The notes under the pieces were generated by a model. The model worked only from the letters and a program-made list of their open reading frames with translations. It was not told where the DNA came from and searched no databases. From Onthophagus taurus (lineage: Eukaryota > Arthropoda > Insecta > Coleoptera > Scarabaeidae), in the NCBI RefSeq assembly GCF_036711975.1, contig NC_091971.1, forward strand, positions 32,805,501-32,869,500: 64,000 nucleotides of DNA, read 5' to 3'. Within the stretch, counting starts at the first letter, position 1; each line of letters opens with the position of its first letter. Below, in pieces: positions 19,040-32,100 of the stretch. The translations under genes were made by a program, and so were the position numbers.

Positions 19040-19856
19040 ATACACCGATGCTTCAAAGACAGTAAGATCTGGAATAGGCATGGGCATCAGTGGACCAAAT
19101 AGCCACATCAAATTGCCCCTCAGCTCGGACTTAACAATTTTCCAAGCAGAAGTTCTTGCTATAAACTTCTGCACCGCTTTGAACCTACAGAAGGGACAAA
19201 AAGGTGCATCCATAAACATTTTCACAGACAGTCGGGCCGCCTTACAGGCAATTCAAGCCTACACGTGTAACTCCGCACTGATCAGAGAGTGTACCAACAA
19301 CCTGAGAGAACTCGGTAGGGGCAATGATGTTACCCTATGGTGGGTTCCAGGTCACAGCAACATTGAGGGCAATGAGAAGGCCGACAAGCTGGCCAAAGAG
19401 GCAGCAAATACGCCCTTCATTGGACCCCAACCTGGTTGTGGACTACAAAAAAGCCACCTAAAACAAATAATCAACAACTGGGAGGTTTCAAAGATAGCCT
19501 TACGCTGGAAAGAACTTCCAGGTCACAGACAAGCAAAGAGTATGATAACTCCGTCGCAAAACAAAACCGAAGAGGTTTTATGCCTCAGCAAAGGGGATCT
19601 AAGAACGCTCTCAGGCTACTTGACCGGCCATGCGCCCCTAAAATACCACCTCTTCCACATTGGACAAGCTGAGGATCAAACTTATCGACTATGCAACGAC
19701 GAGTCAGAAACTGCTGAACATATACTGTGCAATTGCGTCGCCAGAGGCCGTCTAAGACACAACATCTTCGGTAAAATTCCCCTGTTACCTACCGACATAA
19801 AGGTTCAAGACCTCAGGACAATACTAAGGTTCATTAAGGACCTACATTTGCCCTAA
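19040..19856 (+). CDS. LINE RNase H and C-terminal domain
   Basis: Open from just after the TGA to 19856. RNase H motifs: YTDASK (first Asp), FQAEVLAI (Glu), FTDSRAAL (Asp) and WWVPGHSNIEGNEKADKLA (His/Asp). A C-terminal CNDESETAEHILCNC Cys/His motif follows, as in I and R1 LINEs. The first ATG is at 19080, but the true protein was an RT fusion, so this is a fragment of a truncated element. Confidence 0.82.
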
Positions 19857-19933
19857 ACCTCTAGAGGGCTAAAGTTACAATAGATCTTATAGGTCGCGGT
19901 AACGAGAGGGGCCGCTCTCCTCAGCCCGGCAGC

Positions 19934-19953
19934 AATAATAATAATAATAATAA
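19934..19953 (+). repeat. (TAA)n tail of LINE
   Basis: About seven TAA units directly after the LINE 3' end; TAA tails are known for I-like elements. Confidence 0.8.
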
Positions 19954-20113
19954 CGCTGACTGTTTTGCTGGCCAAAACTCAATAACTTTAATAACTTCTA
20001 CATGCATCTTCTGAATGTTGTTCGATTGGTAATACAGCATATTGTATTGATGCTTTCACCGTGAATAAGTATTTTGTGTACTGAAGCAAGCATGTAGTAT
20101 CATATACAACATA

Positions 20114-20735
20114 CAGGGTGCCCATTATGTATGGAATATGGCATATATCTTGATAAGTATCAACTTTATAAAAAAACATTTTATAGAAAAGTTGTTTAAT
20201 ATTTTATATGCCATAATAAGACTGCATTCAATTATTTTTAATTCAGAAAACAAATGAGCAATGTATTCTTTCGTTAGGCTCATTTGATAGAGATTACTTT
20301 TCTCTTTACGATGGCGTAAAATTTTTGTACCCTTACATTAGAAAATTTTTGAAAAAAATGTTAAAATTGTTTATTAATAAAAATAAGTCAATAACATGAA
20401 TCTAGAGATACCCGAGATCTCAAATTATTACCGTAAATTAAATTTACGTACAAAATAAAACAAATAAACGAAAAATTAGTGTACATCTCCAATAATTCTC
20501 GGATATCTAGATTAATTTTTACATTTTTTCAAAAATTTTCTGATATAAGGGTACTAAAATTTTACGTCATCGTAAAGAGAAAAGAAATCTCTATCAAATG
20601 AGCCTAACGAAAGGGTACATTGCCATTTAAAAAACTTCAAGTGTTATTCGTTGCTCATTTATTTTCTGAAATAAAAACAATTGAATGCTGTCTTATTATG
20701 ACAAATAAAATATTAAACAACTTTTGTACCGGTGT
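20114..20735. mobile_element. Foldback MITE, right tip missing
   Basis: Left tip TA|CAGGGTGCCCATTATG. Inverted arms pair, e.g. GAGCAATGTATTCTTTCGTT with AACGAAAGGGTACATTGC and CATCGTAAAGAGAAAAG with CTTTTCTCTTTACGATGG. The centre is near 20430. The right arm stops near 20735 without a tip. Confidence 0.75.
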
Positions 20736-20825
20736 GAAAACAGCACGCCAAACATAGCAACCCATTTTACCGAAGACATCCGAGTATATGCTAAAGTCGG
20801 TTTTACACGATCATTTTTAAGTAAA

Positions 20826-21432
20826 ATAAAAAGTATAACCCCATGTAAATGAGAATGTGCTCCGCGAATCTGACTACTGTAAAGTGTATCTAAAACTACC
20901 CCTTATGAAATAGAGTTGTTAGATTTTGTTGCGGACATTTCCTAAAGACGCTTTTAGCCACCCCCAAGAAAAAAAATCCTCACGTGTCAACGAGATTGTA
21001 TTCCGCGGATCTGATGACTGTAAAATATACCTATAATTACTTCCTATGAGATAGCGTGCCCAGATTTTCTTGTAGTCATTTTCTAAGGACGCTTTTAGCC
21101 ACGCCCTAAAGAAAAAAATTCGCCACAAGTAAACGCGAATGTGCTCCGCGTATCTGACTACTGCTAATTATATCTAAAATTAACCTCTATAAGATAGCGT
21201 GGCTAGATTTTGTTGCACTCATTTCCTAAAGACGGTTTTCCTAGTCTCAAACGAAAAAAATTCGCTACAAGTAAACACAAATATGCTCCGCGTCTTTGAC
21301 TACTGCTAAATGTACATAAAATTACCCTCTATATGATAGCGTGGCCAGATCTTGTTGCATTTCATTTCCTAAAGACGGTTTTCCCACCCCCAAACGAAAA
21401 AAATTCGCCAGAAGTAAACGCAAATGTGCAAA
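20826..21432. repeat. Tandem array, ~142-bp monomer, about 4 copies
   Basis: The word TCCGCG recurs at 20861, 21002, 21145 and 21287 (steps 141, 143 and 142), with GACTACTG, ATAGCGTGGCCAGAT, TTTCCTAAAGACG and CCCCCAAACGAAAAAAAT in register. A fifth unit breaks off near 21432. The monomers are clearly diverged. Satellite-like, non-coding. Confidence 0.85.
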
Positions 21433-22599
21433 ATAATTCAGGGTTTATGTTACCTTTGTCGTATATACTAAAAAAATTACTTGAGTTACACTAAAAATAA
21501 ATACGTTAAAGGACATATCATTAACAAAGACAATAAAAACTGATTTCGGCAAGTAAATTCTTAATCTTTTGAGAAGATTAATAAAAATAATTTAGTTAAA
21601 ATAATGTTAGTTAGTAGTAATAATTGTTGTTAGTTAATAATTTTGTGTGCGAAATCATGAAGATCAAGGATTTATACCAAAATCAAGAAAAACACGTGAT
21701 TTGTGCAGAACTTAAGTAAGTAAAGTAAAACCTACTATACGAGTATGAAACAAATAATATCCCAGGAATAGCTGTAATTTGTCAATAGAGACAAAATTAG
21801 CTAATAAAATAAAGCACAAAAAATAAAAACCGAAATGTAAAACATAGTACAGAAACAAGATCAAAGTTTACGATGCCGATGTTTATTATGTTTATTAATG
21901 TTAGTTTATTATGATGAAGAAGACGGCGCATAACCAAGAAAAAGAAAGAGCCGACCGGAAGCAAATCAGATAGAAAACCAAAATTTTTTTTTAATAATAA
22001 AATATAAATAAAAAAATTGGAAAAGATCTGTTTGGTAATTAAACAATTCATTTTAAAATCTCTATCACATTTGTGAAAGAGTTCCATGTCCTCAAGTCCT
22101 TAAGTTGATTTTCTCTGCAAAAAGTTTTTGAACATAATTAAATAACTGAAAATAAAATAGAACGTTTCAAGCAGTTAAAAGTTGTTTAAGTAATAACCAA
22201 ATAAACCTAAAAGAAAAGAAAAATGAAACAGAAATCGTTTTTTCTAAATATCTCTGACAGACGCCAGGCAAGCTAGCCAACGTAGGTATATCATTGTCAA
22301 AATAACCTAAATATCAAAGATTTCGGATTGCTCCGAAATAATAAAGTCGTTGTGTTAATGGTCGTTGTAAAAACGAATATTGTAATTTAATTTTATAAAT
22401 TAATAATAAAAGATTACTTATTCTTGCTTTTAAGAAGATGATTAAAGTTTTTAATATTAATTAAAGCGGGAAATTTCGAAAACGAATCGATCAATTTAAA
22501 AAAAATAAATACCAACATGTAGTACCTTAAAAGACCTTTAAAATGAGGTATCACTCGACACCCCTTTCCATTTAAGATTTTTAAGGGGTTGGTTTCTGG
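21433..22599. other. Unassigned AT-rich stretch
   Basis: No convincing coding region, tRNA or terminal repeats. Short open frames here lack any recognisable motif. Confidence 0.45.
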
Positions 22600-22742
22600 C
22601 GGCGGGGGTTGAAGTGAGTGAGTCAATTTTTGCATAAAAAGTTGTCCCCCTTGGTTTTATTCTTTACCTATTTCAGCGATTTTCTTTTTAAACTTCCGGA
22701 TTTACAGAAATTGAGGTGGAAAGTTTTGAAATGAACACCCTG
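22600..22742 (+). repeat. Dispersed repeat B, copy 2
   Basis: Nearly identical to 5638-5781, ending AACACCCTG then TATA. Both copies seem to be the same end of a mariner-like MITE. Confidence 0.75.
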
Positions 22743-23062
22743 TATATGTATTTGGATGACCAAAGAATGTGTTCCAGGAAAGGTCGGAACTAAGTAAAAA
22801 CTATAATGAATGATTTAATCAGCGGTAAACTCAAAAAAAAACTTGTTCCTTACGCCTAAGTTGTTGGGTGGCTTTAAAACGTGTAGAATCGAAATTTTTA
22901 AGTGTTTAACTCCCCGAAGGCGTTCCAAAATTATTGAATCAGTTGATGAAATCCACAAATTGTGTATTTTCCAAAGTTTTATTTCCACAAAAATTATATT
23001 TCAATAAATCAACTAAGATATCACTATCAATTCAGCACACTTGCAAAACTCGACTGTCCATC

Positions 23063-24890
23063 TCAACTCGGATGTATTTTTGAAACTTGAAACAAGTTTT
23101 CTACGTCATCATCTCCAAAACAAAATTCTTCTAAATTCAACGCTGGTTCCATTTCTATTTCTTTATTTGATTCTACATTAAAATTTCGCCGTAATACAAG
23201 ATATATACTATATTCCATACATAATGGGCAGCCTGTATATAGCTCTACAAAAAGTTTTGCTGTTTTATATGCGTATTTCCCAAACATTTTGGTATCTATG
23301 GCTCCTCCGCTGATTAATGTTTGAAAAATTATGGAAAACTTTTTAATTAAATCCTCATCTACTCCTGTAATATCTGCTGTGCAAGAAGGATTAGAAAAGA
23401 ATCTTCTAGCAGTATTACCATCGTTGGAGTTTCCAGTACCTTGACGAGGCTTATTAACAATTATACCTACTTCATCTCTAAATCGGTCTTGTACTTATTT
23501 TTTTTAGTCTCCTTTTCAATTTTATCTTAAAATTGATACGAGATATGAAGAATCAACTCCATAAATCTGATCCAAACGTGTAAAGATGAGAGATCAAATT
23601 TCTATGTATCTACCCGAGATGGTCTTGCTGTTACCTTCTACAGATTATTGATTTCCGTTGGTTTGGCAAGGCATACCATACAAGTAGATGTAGAAGGAGT
23701 ATCTGTTAATGTGCTGCTCCATCGATCATTGTAAAAAACAATTGGTAGTTTACACTAAATTGCTCATCTACACATACCATTATAAGTGCTGGCGTTAACT
23801 TATCAACTTGGGATTCTATATAATTCTAGACATCTCCTTCTCTTCGCAGTTTCTTTTGCAAACTTTATAGATATGGATCTACAGAATCGACTCGAAGAAG
23901 GAGTTGGGTTATCCCATAATGTTGTTGTGGATGTTTTGTCGGTCATACACAGAGGGATTAATGATGAAATAAACAAATCAGAATCAGTTATTTGATATGT
24001 TTCACCTGGCAGAATCTGTTTATATTGGCTTTGTCCAGAAGACCCATCACATCACCACTTACACATTAATATGAGATCAGTTACCGTAAGATATTTTAAC
24101 ATTTCCTCTGATTGTGTTGTAAAAAGTCTCTTGGTGGTGTGATATAATAATCATAATATATTATCTAGATAGTCCTATATCTACCATCAGAGTCAACGAA
24201 TTTTCTTACAATGGACTTTCGATATCTTCATTTTGGAATAATACACGATAAATCAAATGTCGCTGTTACGTTGATAAATTTTTAATACTTTTAATAATAT
24301 TTGCGTTCCTAATTTGGCCGTCTGCTTGTACTCCTTGCAAAAATGCAAGACCCAATTGGTCCAAACCTTCCGTCTGCACCAAGCGAGTGGAATTTCTTCT
24401 CTTTGTCCTTTGACTGGAATCATCAAATGTTTTACACGGACGGCCTTTTCTGAGATTACTGCAGACGTAGATGATAAATTTTCCTCTTTTACGTTCACAA
24501 CGAAATCTTTATCTAACAATTCAGAATTTTGCTTAAAAACGTTCTTTCATTATATGAGATGCAGACCATTTAATTTTGAAAGACGGGAGCAGAATATTTT
24601 GTACAACACAATCTCTTCAGAGAAATTAAAATTAAAATTACGAGCAGAAGAAATGTGTTTACCATGTTCAATAAACTCGAGGCATAATTCTTTGATTTTT
24701 ATAACAAACTAGGACATTTTGCAGTATTTAGCAACTGAATAGAAGTATTACTACTAACTGTCACGTTACTTACACTCGTATTTATACGTAAACCTAAATG
24801 TTTTTCAACAATGTTTTTTTTTGAGGTGTAGCTAAATAACAATAGATGGAAAACAAGCAACGTCGATAAAATTGATAATTTTTGTAACAA
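23063..24890 (-). pseudogene. Transib (RAG1-like) transposase remnant
   Basis: Several minus-strand frames read in order give the conserved blocks of insect Transib-like transposases as I know them. CDGSSGQSQYKQ (near 24040) matches the usual CDGTSGQSEYKQ block; then LWDNPTPSSSRFCRS, a MIDG block, SLHVWIRFMEL, NDGNTARRFFSNPS (near 23400) and KYAYKTAKLFVELY. The DNGTARRFF and KLF..LY region corresponds to the C-terminal catalytic Glu region related to RAG1. At least six stops or frame breaks. No element termini were identified with confidence. Superfamily from memory of the family, not a search. Confidence 0.68.
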
Positions 24891-25513
24891 GCAATGTTTA
24901 TAAACTTATTAATAACCTATTTTAGAATTCACAAAACAATACCAATTTTAGAGTATAATATTCAAATTCATATATCACTTCCACACCAATAGAGACGTAA
25001 TATCAAATCCCTTACTATAGCGGTCTTATACAAAAGAAAATCTAGCAACAAAACTAGCGAAGGTACTGACATTTCTTGTATAAAATGAATAGAATACCTA
25101 CCTGTCAAAGTTAGTATACACAAAAAAATCAAAAGTATTTACGAAATGGTTTTCGCCAGCAAAACGGTGCTTCGCCCCACTGTGCGACGTGGAGGCTAGG
25201 AGTGATGAGTTGGAGACGCTGAGCACTCCGCAGACAGGTCGAGGCTATACAGGAGCCTGTATAGGAATGGGTAAGGTAAATAATGGGTTCATTTTAAATA
25301 CATTTTATGTTGAAGGCATGACGATCATGAAGCGAAAGAAGCAAACAATTCAAAATAAATATGTACTTATGGATTCACACAAAGGCAAGGAACAAATTAG
25401 TTTAGAATTAATAGCTAACAAATTAGTTATTATTTCTAATAATTTTTAGTCAGAAATGCCGTTTATTTACAAATATTTATTAAGAAAAGTGAAAAGTTAT
25501 AATACAAATCATT
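24891..25513. other. Intergenic stretch before eIF2B delta 3' end
   Basis: No recognised gene. A small open frame (25189-25449, plus) has no motif. A CACTGTG word at 25176 could be a Transib-type tip, but no partner was found. Confidence 0.4.
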
Positions 25514-26134
25514 TTAAGTAATTATCTTTTTCTTCCTCAAAACAACAGGAACACTTGTACTTGGTAAATAACCTAATTCAGTTACCACTCCAGTCACAAA
25601 TTCCGGCGGAGTTATATCATAAACCAATGTGAGCGGTTTCAAAAACTTTTTTTGTTTCCAATTTTTCAAAACGCACTGATTATCATCGTTTGGACATTCT
25701 GTATTTATCACTTTATTCGGATCATCTACATAAAAAATAATTAAGTACCTAATAATTCCATTAAAATGAATTTACCTATTTCATTGTATACAAAACAATC
25801 CATTTGAACTTTCTCAGAAAATTTATAAGTTTCGCAACAAACCAAAATCGGTATACGAAATTTATGCGCAACTAACGCCACTTGCGAAGTTCCAGCCCGA
25901 GAAAATACCGCCCCATTCGCCAAAAGAGCGTGCGCTCCAAAAAGCACTTTCGTAGCTCTACGCATTATATGACTAACAATATGAATTAACTCGTAAGTGC
26001 AATCAATACCATGACACACTAAACGTCGCAACATTTCGCGACCTTCCAGCAAAGGTTTTGCATCCAAAACTATCACGTGAAATCGCTTCCCGGCATCATG
26101 AGCATCACATAAAATTGTTCGAATTAATGAAGAA
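25514..26134 (-). CDS. eIF2Bdelta: eIF2B delta exons 3 and 4
   Basis: Exon 3 (26134-25776) follows GTGAATTTTTAG and completes the split Cys codon of YGCSSL; it ends GAAATAG|GTAAAT. Exon 4 (25725-25514) follows TTTTATGTAG and ends with TAA. Together they carry the most conserved part of the subunit. The intron between them is 50 bp. Confidence 0.92.
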
Positions 26135-29100
26135 CTAAAAATTCACATTTAAAAACAAATTAATTCTTTTGGTACAATTCAAGAATCATCTTGTCGCTTA
26201 AAAATCGATATTTTATTTTAATCGACGGGAAATTACTCAAGTAAGCCGTTACAAATAAAAAAAAGTGCGGAATAGTGTAATACTTACGGAAAAATCACTT
26301 TAAAGTTTCGACGTGACGTCACGTTTTGTGGTTGGGTTAAACAACCCGATATTTTTAAGTTCTAGGTCTAGTGTTAGTTCTAGTTTTACACTAACACTAT
26401 CACTAGAACTAAAACAAGATCCAGAACTAGAATCATTTGGGTTTAGCCGTCTTGAAAGACATGCGGTTAACCCGAATGTTTCTAGTTCTCGGTCTAGTGT
26501 TAGTTCTAGTTTTACACTAGCACTACCACTAGAACTAACACAAGTTCAATACATTTTTATTGAACTAAAACTAGAACTAACACTAGATACAACATAATAT
26601 CTTACGCTAACTACCGCCACCTACCACTGCCACTAGAACTAACACAAGACTTAGAACTAGGACGTGAGACTAAACCCGAATGATTGACCCTACTTCTAGG
26701 TTTTGTGTTAGTTCTATTGATAGCGCTAGTGCAAAACTACAGCTAACACTAGACCTAGAACTAGAAAGTATCGGGTTTAACCCAACCACAAACCGTGACG
26801 TCACATCGAAACTTTAATGTGATTTTTCGGTAAGTTCTACACTTTTCCGCACTTCCTTTTTATTTTTAACGTACTCTTTGGGTAATTTCACATTGATTAA
26901 AAAAAAATAGTCGATTTTTAAGCCACATGGATGATTTTTGAATTATTCCGTTCTTTTCCAAACGTTTAAGGGATTATACCTAGTCAGCAGGTTCAAAAAT
27001 ATCGACTTTTGGATTTTTTCATTTCCTTTTAGTATAACATCTTTAGAATATTTCCTAAATGCTGTAGAAACGTCTGATTACGTTCGCTAGTTTTCGATAT
27101 CATGGATTCACGTTCAAAAGTTACGAGAGATAAAAGAAGCTCTAAGAAGTATTAGAAATCTAGACCGAAAGAAAGGAAGCAATATTTCAAACCTAAAATG
27201 TCGGAGAGAGGTGAGAGCAATTTTAGTAGGTCTAAGAAAAAATTGGGAAAGCAGGAAGAAATCGTTGTGCCGCAAGATAACTCAATGGAGTTCAGAATTT
27301 TAAATTTTATCACTGTATTTTCCACAATTGCTACATTTATAAAGTGCAAAACTTGTAACAATGATATAAAATTTGAAACTATCGTGCTCTTTTATTGGAC
27401 ATTCATACGAAATAAACAGACGCTTTATATTTACAATGAGTACTTGGTTTAGGATTGAAAGGTTGTGAAAAATTTTGTGGCCTCATGGACATGTCAATTT
27501 TTTTGTATCAGAGCATTTATGATCTTCTTGTAAATAATATACACACTTCTGTTTTGTTAGTGCGTGACAAACTCTTTACAAAAGCCGTTAATGAAGAGAT
27601 TCAAGAGACTTCCAAGAAGACAAATATTAACAGTTTCCGGGGACGGAACGTGAAAAAAACGAGGATTTACTTCATTATATTCCGTTGCTTCAATTATAGG
27701 ATATTATACCGGTAAAGTACTTGATATCGCTATTAAAAGTACGTATTGTAAAATATGCGAAGTTTGGGAAAAAAAGAAAGGGACTGCCGAGTATGAAGAA
27801 TGGCAAGAAACACACGGACCCAATTGCACAGCAAACCATGAAGGTTTTTCTTGAAAAATGGAAGTGGACGTCGTTGTTGAAATGTTCAAGCGCTGCAAAA
27901 CTGCACGGTATAAGATACGCTAATTACATCGGAGATGGTGATGCAAAAACATATAACGGTATTTTAAATTCAGCTCCTTATGATGACGGAATTGTTAATA
28001 AAAAAGAATGCATTGCAGCTCGACCAACGAAAATCCGCAACATCAATATTGTCCTGCTACCTACAAGATAAAAACAAAATAAGACTTTTTACACGATTAT
28101 TACGCATTACCGGCTGATGTTCTAAAGGCTATCATACCAATTTATGATGATTTGAGTATGGACGAATTATTGCAACGATATCTCGGTGGATTACACAAAA
28201 TAATAACGAAAGTTATAATCAACTTGTTTGGAAAATCAGCCCAAAAATTATTCCTAGTGGCGCCAAAGTTGTAGAATTAGCGGCTTATATAGCAACCTTC
28301 AGTTTTAATTAAGGTTTTTTAGCTTTATTACATTTCCGGTTATACCGGAAGTCGCCACCTACTTTATTTCTTTAAATGCAAATGTTTTTGCGGTTTATGA
28401 ATAACTTTACTTTTTACAATTTGATTCGGCCGTTCTCGAGTTATTCAAATTTTTCTAGAAAAATCTGCTCTAGCAGACATTTGTTCAAAAAATCAGAGAA
28501 CACTCATTTTTGGGATATCCAATTTAGGAATCTGAACATTTTTAAGCAACATGATGGAGTATGTTTTGGTACCAAGAACGGTTCTCTAGATTGTTTGGTC
28601 GCTCAACTGTGGCACGTTAAATTTTCGAAATTTGGAACTACCAGGAGTACGTCCTATACCTAACATTAATAGTTTGGGAGATAATTAGGGTTTTTTGAAA
28701 AATGCACAAATATCACATCGATATTTAACCTAGTGTGCCATGGAAAATACGCCTTCTTAATGAGTTCTTATCAAAGTCTCACTTGTTTACGTCATTTGAT
28801 GCATGTGAGCTAATAATTATCTGTTAGGTCCCTTAATATTAGTACTAAAAAGAAATCTAAAATCGGTAACAATAACAATAATAATATTTACACAAATCAA
28901 GAAATTCTTAATTTATTTTTTATACATGAAAAGCGCGACAAAGTTCGTAGTATGATTCCCAGATCTTCTTTGGCAGCTCGAATTGAGGCGTTGGAACTGG
29001 GCTCGAAATCAGCCATGTCTTCCGCTGCATTATCTACTACATTTTTTGGTCAGTTTAACGCGTGATTAATTCGTCCAAAATGCAAACAATTAGCTTCTAA

Positions 29101-32100
29101 ATTTACCTTTCGTCATCGGAGGTAAAGGTGGATAGTTTTCATTAAACATTCTGCAACTTCTACTAAGAACTTTGTCGCACTTTCCATGCATAAAAAGAAA
29201 TTACGGATTTCTTCATTTGTATAAACATTATTTACGTTATTAATACCCATTTTAACTGGTTTTAGACTCACAAGCATCAAACAACGTAAATCAGACTTTG
29301 ACGTTTGTCAATACATAAGTCATTAAACATTTGTTTTCTATTGCACACTAGGTTAATATCGATTATACAGGTGTTCCGGTGACTCGGGGCATAAAATTAA
29401 CCTCATATACTAGAGTAAAAATGATGACGATTCGTGAAAAAAATTATTATAAAAATCTTCAAATGGCTAAGATATGGGCCATCAAAGTTCAGAAATTTTA
29501 ACACATTTTTCTAAATATTTTCAATACCATTTTTGGTAGAGCGTTGAAATTTGGTACAGGGTAAAAAAATATCAAGCAAAATCATTGAACCAATTTTGAT
29601 CGGGCGGCGGCAACCATGCTATACAGGTGTCCCTAAAATTTGTTTGCTCAGAACTTTTTTGTTCGCTCGTAACCCTGTATTTATTTTTGTATTTTTTAAT
29701 AGAAAATTTTTTTAGAAACTATTATCACTCTTTGAAAATTTTGATAACATTCAATCGTAACAAACAAAAAAAGGAAACATATTCCGTAAGATCTGAGTTG
29801 GCGATGACAATTCAAAAACGAACTGAGCTAATAACCATTATTTGCATACATTTCTAAGTGCAGACTTACTTAAATCCAGTGTTAATTTATTTTAGTTGAA
29901 TAAAAAAATGTAATTTCCAAAACAATAAATTTAATTTCCGGTTACAACAAACAAGAACATAACAAAAATTCTAACAAAAATATTAACAATAACAATAAAA
30001 TTATAAACAAATAGTAATAAATAAAAAAGAACAAAAAAATACTAAAGCAGATGGACGCCTGATATCGCCGTCTTAAATTAAAGCGTACTCTGCGGAGAAC
30101 ATCGATCTCAGTTTGAAGTTGATCAAATGAATCAACAATTCGCAACCCCAGTTGATCAACTCGTTTTCGATCAACTGATTTAAACGCAGTAAATTAGCGA
30201 TTTAACGCGTCCCCATAAATAAAAATCTACAGGTGTAAGATCCGGCGATCGGGGGGCCAACTTATCGGTGCACCTACTCCTAGTCCAATCCACCGTCCCG
30301 GAAAACGTTCCCTCAGAAATTCTTGGACAGCTTGTGTGCTATGCGCAGGAGCACCATTATGCATATACCACATTGCTTGCCTTGTGTTTAAAGGACCGTC
30401 ATCTAAAAAATCATCTAATTCTTCTAAATGTCGCCTGTATGTATGTCCATCCAGCCTTGATGGCAAGAAAACGGGTCCAATAATTACATCGCCCATAATG
30501 CCAGCCCAAACGTTAAGAGAAAATCTCCATTGTGATTTCCAAGTTTTCTTAAATCTTGGATTTTCGTCCGCCCAACTATGTAAATTTCTCAAATTGAAGA
30601 TTCCATCTTTAGAAAAAGTGGATTCATCTGTAAAAAGCACTTTTTCTTAAAACTGATCATCAATTTGGATTTTGTGCTGCATTATTTGGCAATATTGCAG
30701 TCGCAGTGGGTAATCAGCCAGTCGAACTTCCTGAACTTTGTAACAATGAAAAGGATAAAGTTGTTGCTAGTGAAGAACACTCCAGACAGTTGTTTTTGAA
30801 GTTAAAAAGTGCCTCGCCATATCCAAAGTACTAGCTGTAGTATTTTCTTCTACGTAGTCTAGAATATCTTCTTCTAGTTCGGGTGTTCGGACTGATCTTA
30901 CGTTACTGTTACTTACTAAATTTCGGCTTAAACGTCCCATTTTCCCTTAAACGGGTTTCAGTCCTTAAAAATGTTTTTCGATTGGGCGCTCTGCGATTCG
31001 GAAATTTCTCCCAATAACGGTTAGTGGCTGATACGGCGTTTCCATGACATTCCCCTAATGTCAAAATCATGTCAGTTTGTTCACTAAATGTGTAACTCTC
31101 CATTTTGAACACTTAAAATTAATAAAAACTTAACTAACAAAAAGCTATCATTTGTCGACATAAGCAAGTTGACAGCTCAATTTGTTTTTTTAATTGCCAT
31201 GGCCAACCTTGACTTTTTCGAAGATTTTTGTTTTTTAGTGTTACCATTGAAATCGAAGCTTAATATTTTCGCGTATAACTCGAAAACGGTCAATGTTATC
31301 AAAATTTTCAAAGAGTGATAATAGTTTCTAAAATAAATTTTCTATTAAAAAGTACAAAAATAAATGTAGGGTTACGAGCGAACAAAAAAGTTCTGAGCAA
31401 ACAAATTTTAAGGGCAGCCTGTATAGCATGGTTGCCGCCGCCCGATCAAAGTCAAAATTGGTTCAATGATTTTGCTTGATATTTGTTTACCCTGTACCAA
31501 ATTTCAACGCTCTACCATAAATGGTATTGAAAATATTTAGAAAAATGTGTTAAAACTTCTGAACTTTGATGGCCTATATCTTGACCATTTGAAGACTTTT
31601 ATAATAATTTTTTTTCATGAATCGTCATCATTTTTGCTCTAGTATATGAGGTTAATTTTATGCCCCGAGTCACCGGAACACCCTGTATATGTGAATTTTT
31701 TAAAAAACCCTATATACAGGGTGATTCACATAAGAACCGACACAGAACAGGGACATGTAAAGGACAATAAATTAAGATGATTTAACGTAACTTACCTCTA
31801 TACTAAGTTGTACACCTGAGGAGTTTCAAAGTTGGCTCTTAAATTTTTAAAAAGTTCAATATCTTCGTAATACATTAAGCTAGAAAAACCAAATTTGGTA
31901 TACGTTATGAGTGTACCAAGGGTATTAATTGGTAGCAAATTGAATTCAATTGAAGCATTTCAAAGGGTTGATTAAAGGTGATGGTACCCTAAATTTAGAC
32001 AGATTTTTTTAATCTTTTGGCGGATTTAATACATTACTACTTCATTTCATGTGGAATTTAATTCTAAAACTTTTCTTACTCTTATTATTTTTTAAAAAAC

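Larger units (their letters stand above)
18440..19953 (+). mobile_element. 5'-truncated I-like LINE with (TAA)n tail
   Basis: An ORF1 C-terminal-like segment (18470-18650, HELTNLMTEVNNLI) is joined to the end of an RT (18650-19037), then RNase H and a Cys-containing C-terminal region to 19856, an untranslated segment and a TAA-repeat tail at 19934-19953. RNase H and TAA tails are features of I-clade LINEs. An internal deletion removed most of the RT. GC content is higher than in the flanks. Confidence 0.78.
29368..31685. mobile_element. Mariner-like MITE hosting a mariner copy
   Basis: TA-flanked tips CAGGTGTTCCGGTGACTCGG and inverse GGTGACTCGGGG... at the right end (reads CACCGGAACACCCTG). 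The ~250-bp arms match almost base for base. Its centre is occupied by the element 29624-31421. Confidence 0.83.

Noticed and set aside
20826-21432. CRISPR-like array
   Set aside because: The repeats are contiguous 142-bp monomers with no alternating spacers, in eukaryotic DNA.
26313-26597. 94-codon open frame rich in Ser/Leu
   Set aside because: It is produced by the CTAG word array; the amino-acid pattern simply repeats the DNA words.
28729-29352. Firm piggyBac assignment from TTAA flanks
   Set aside because: The inverted repeat seems to continue beyond TTAA on both sides, so TTAA may not be a target duplication; kept only as a possibility.
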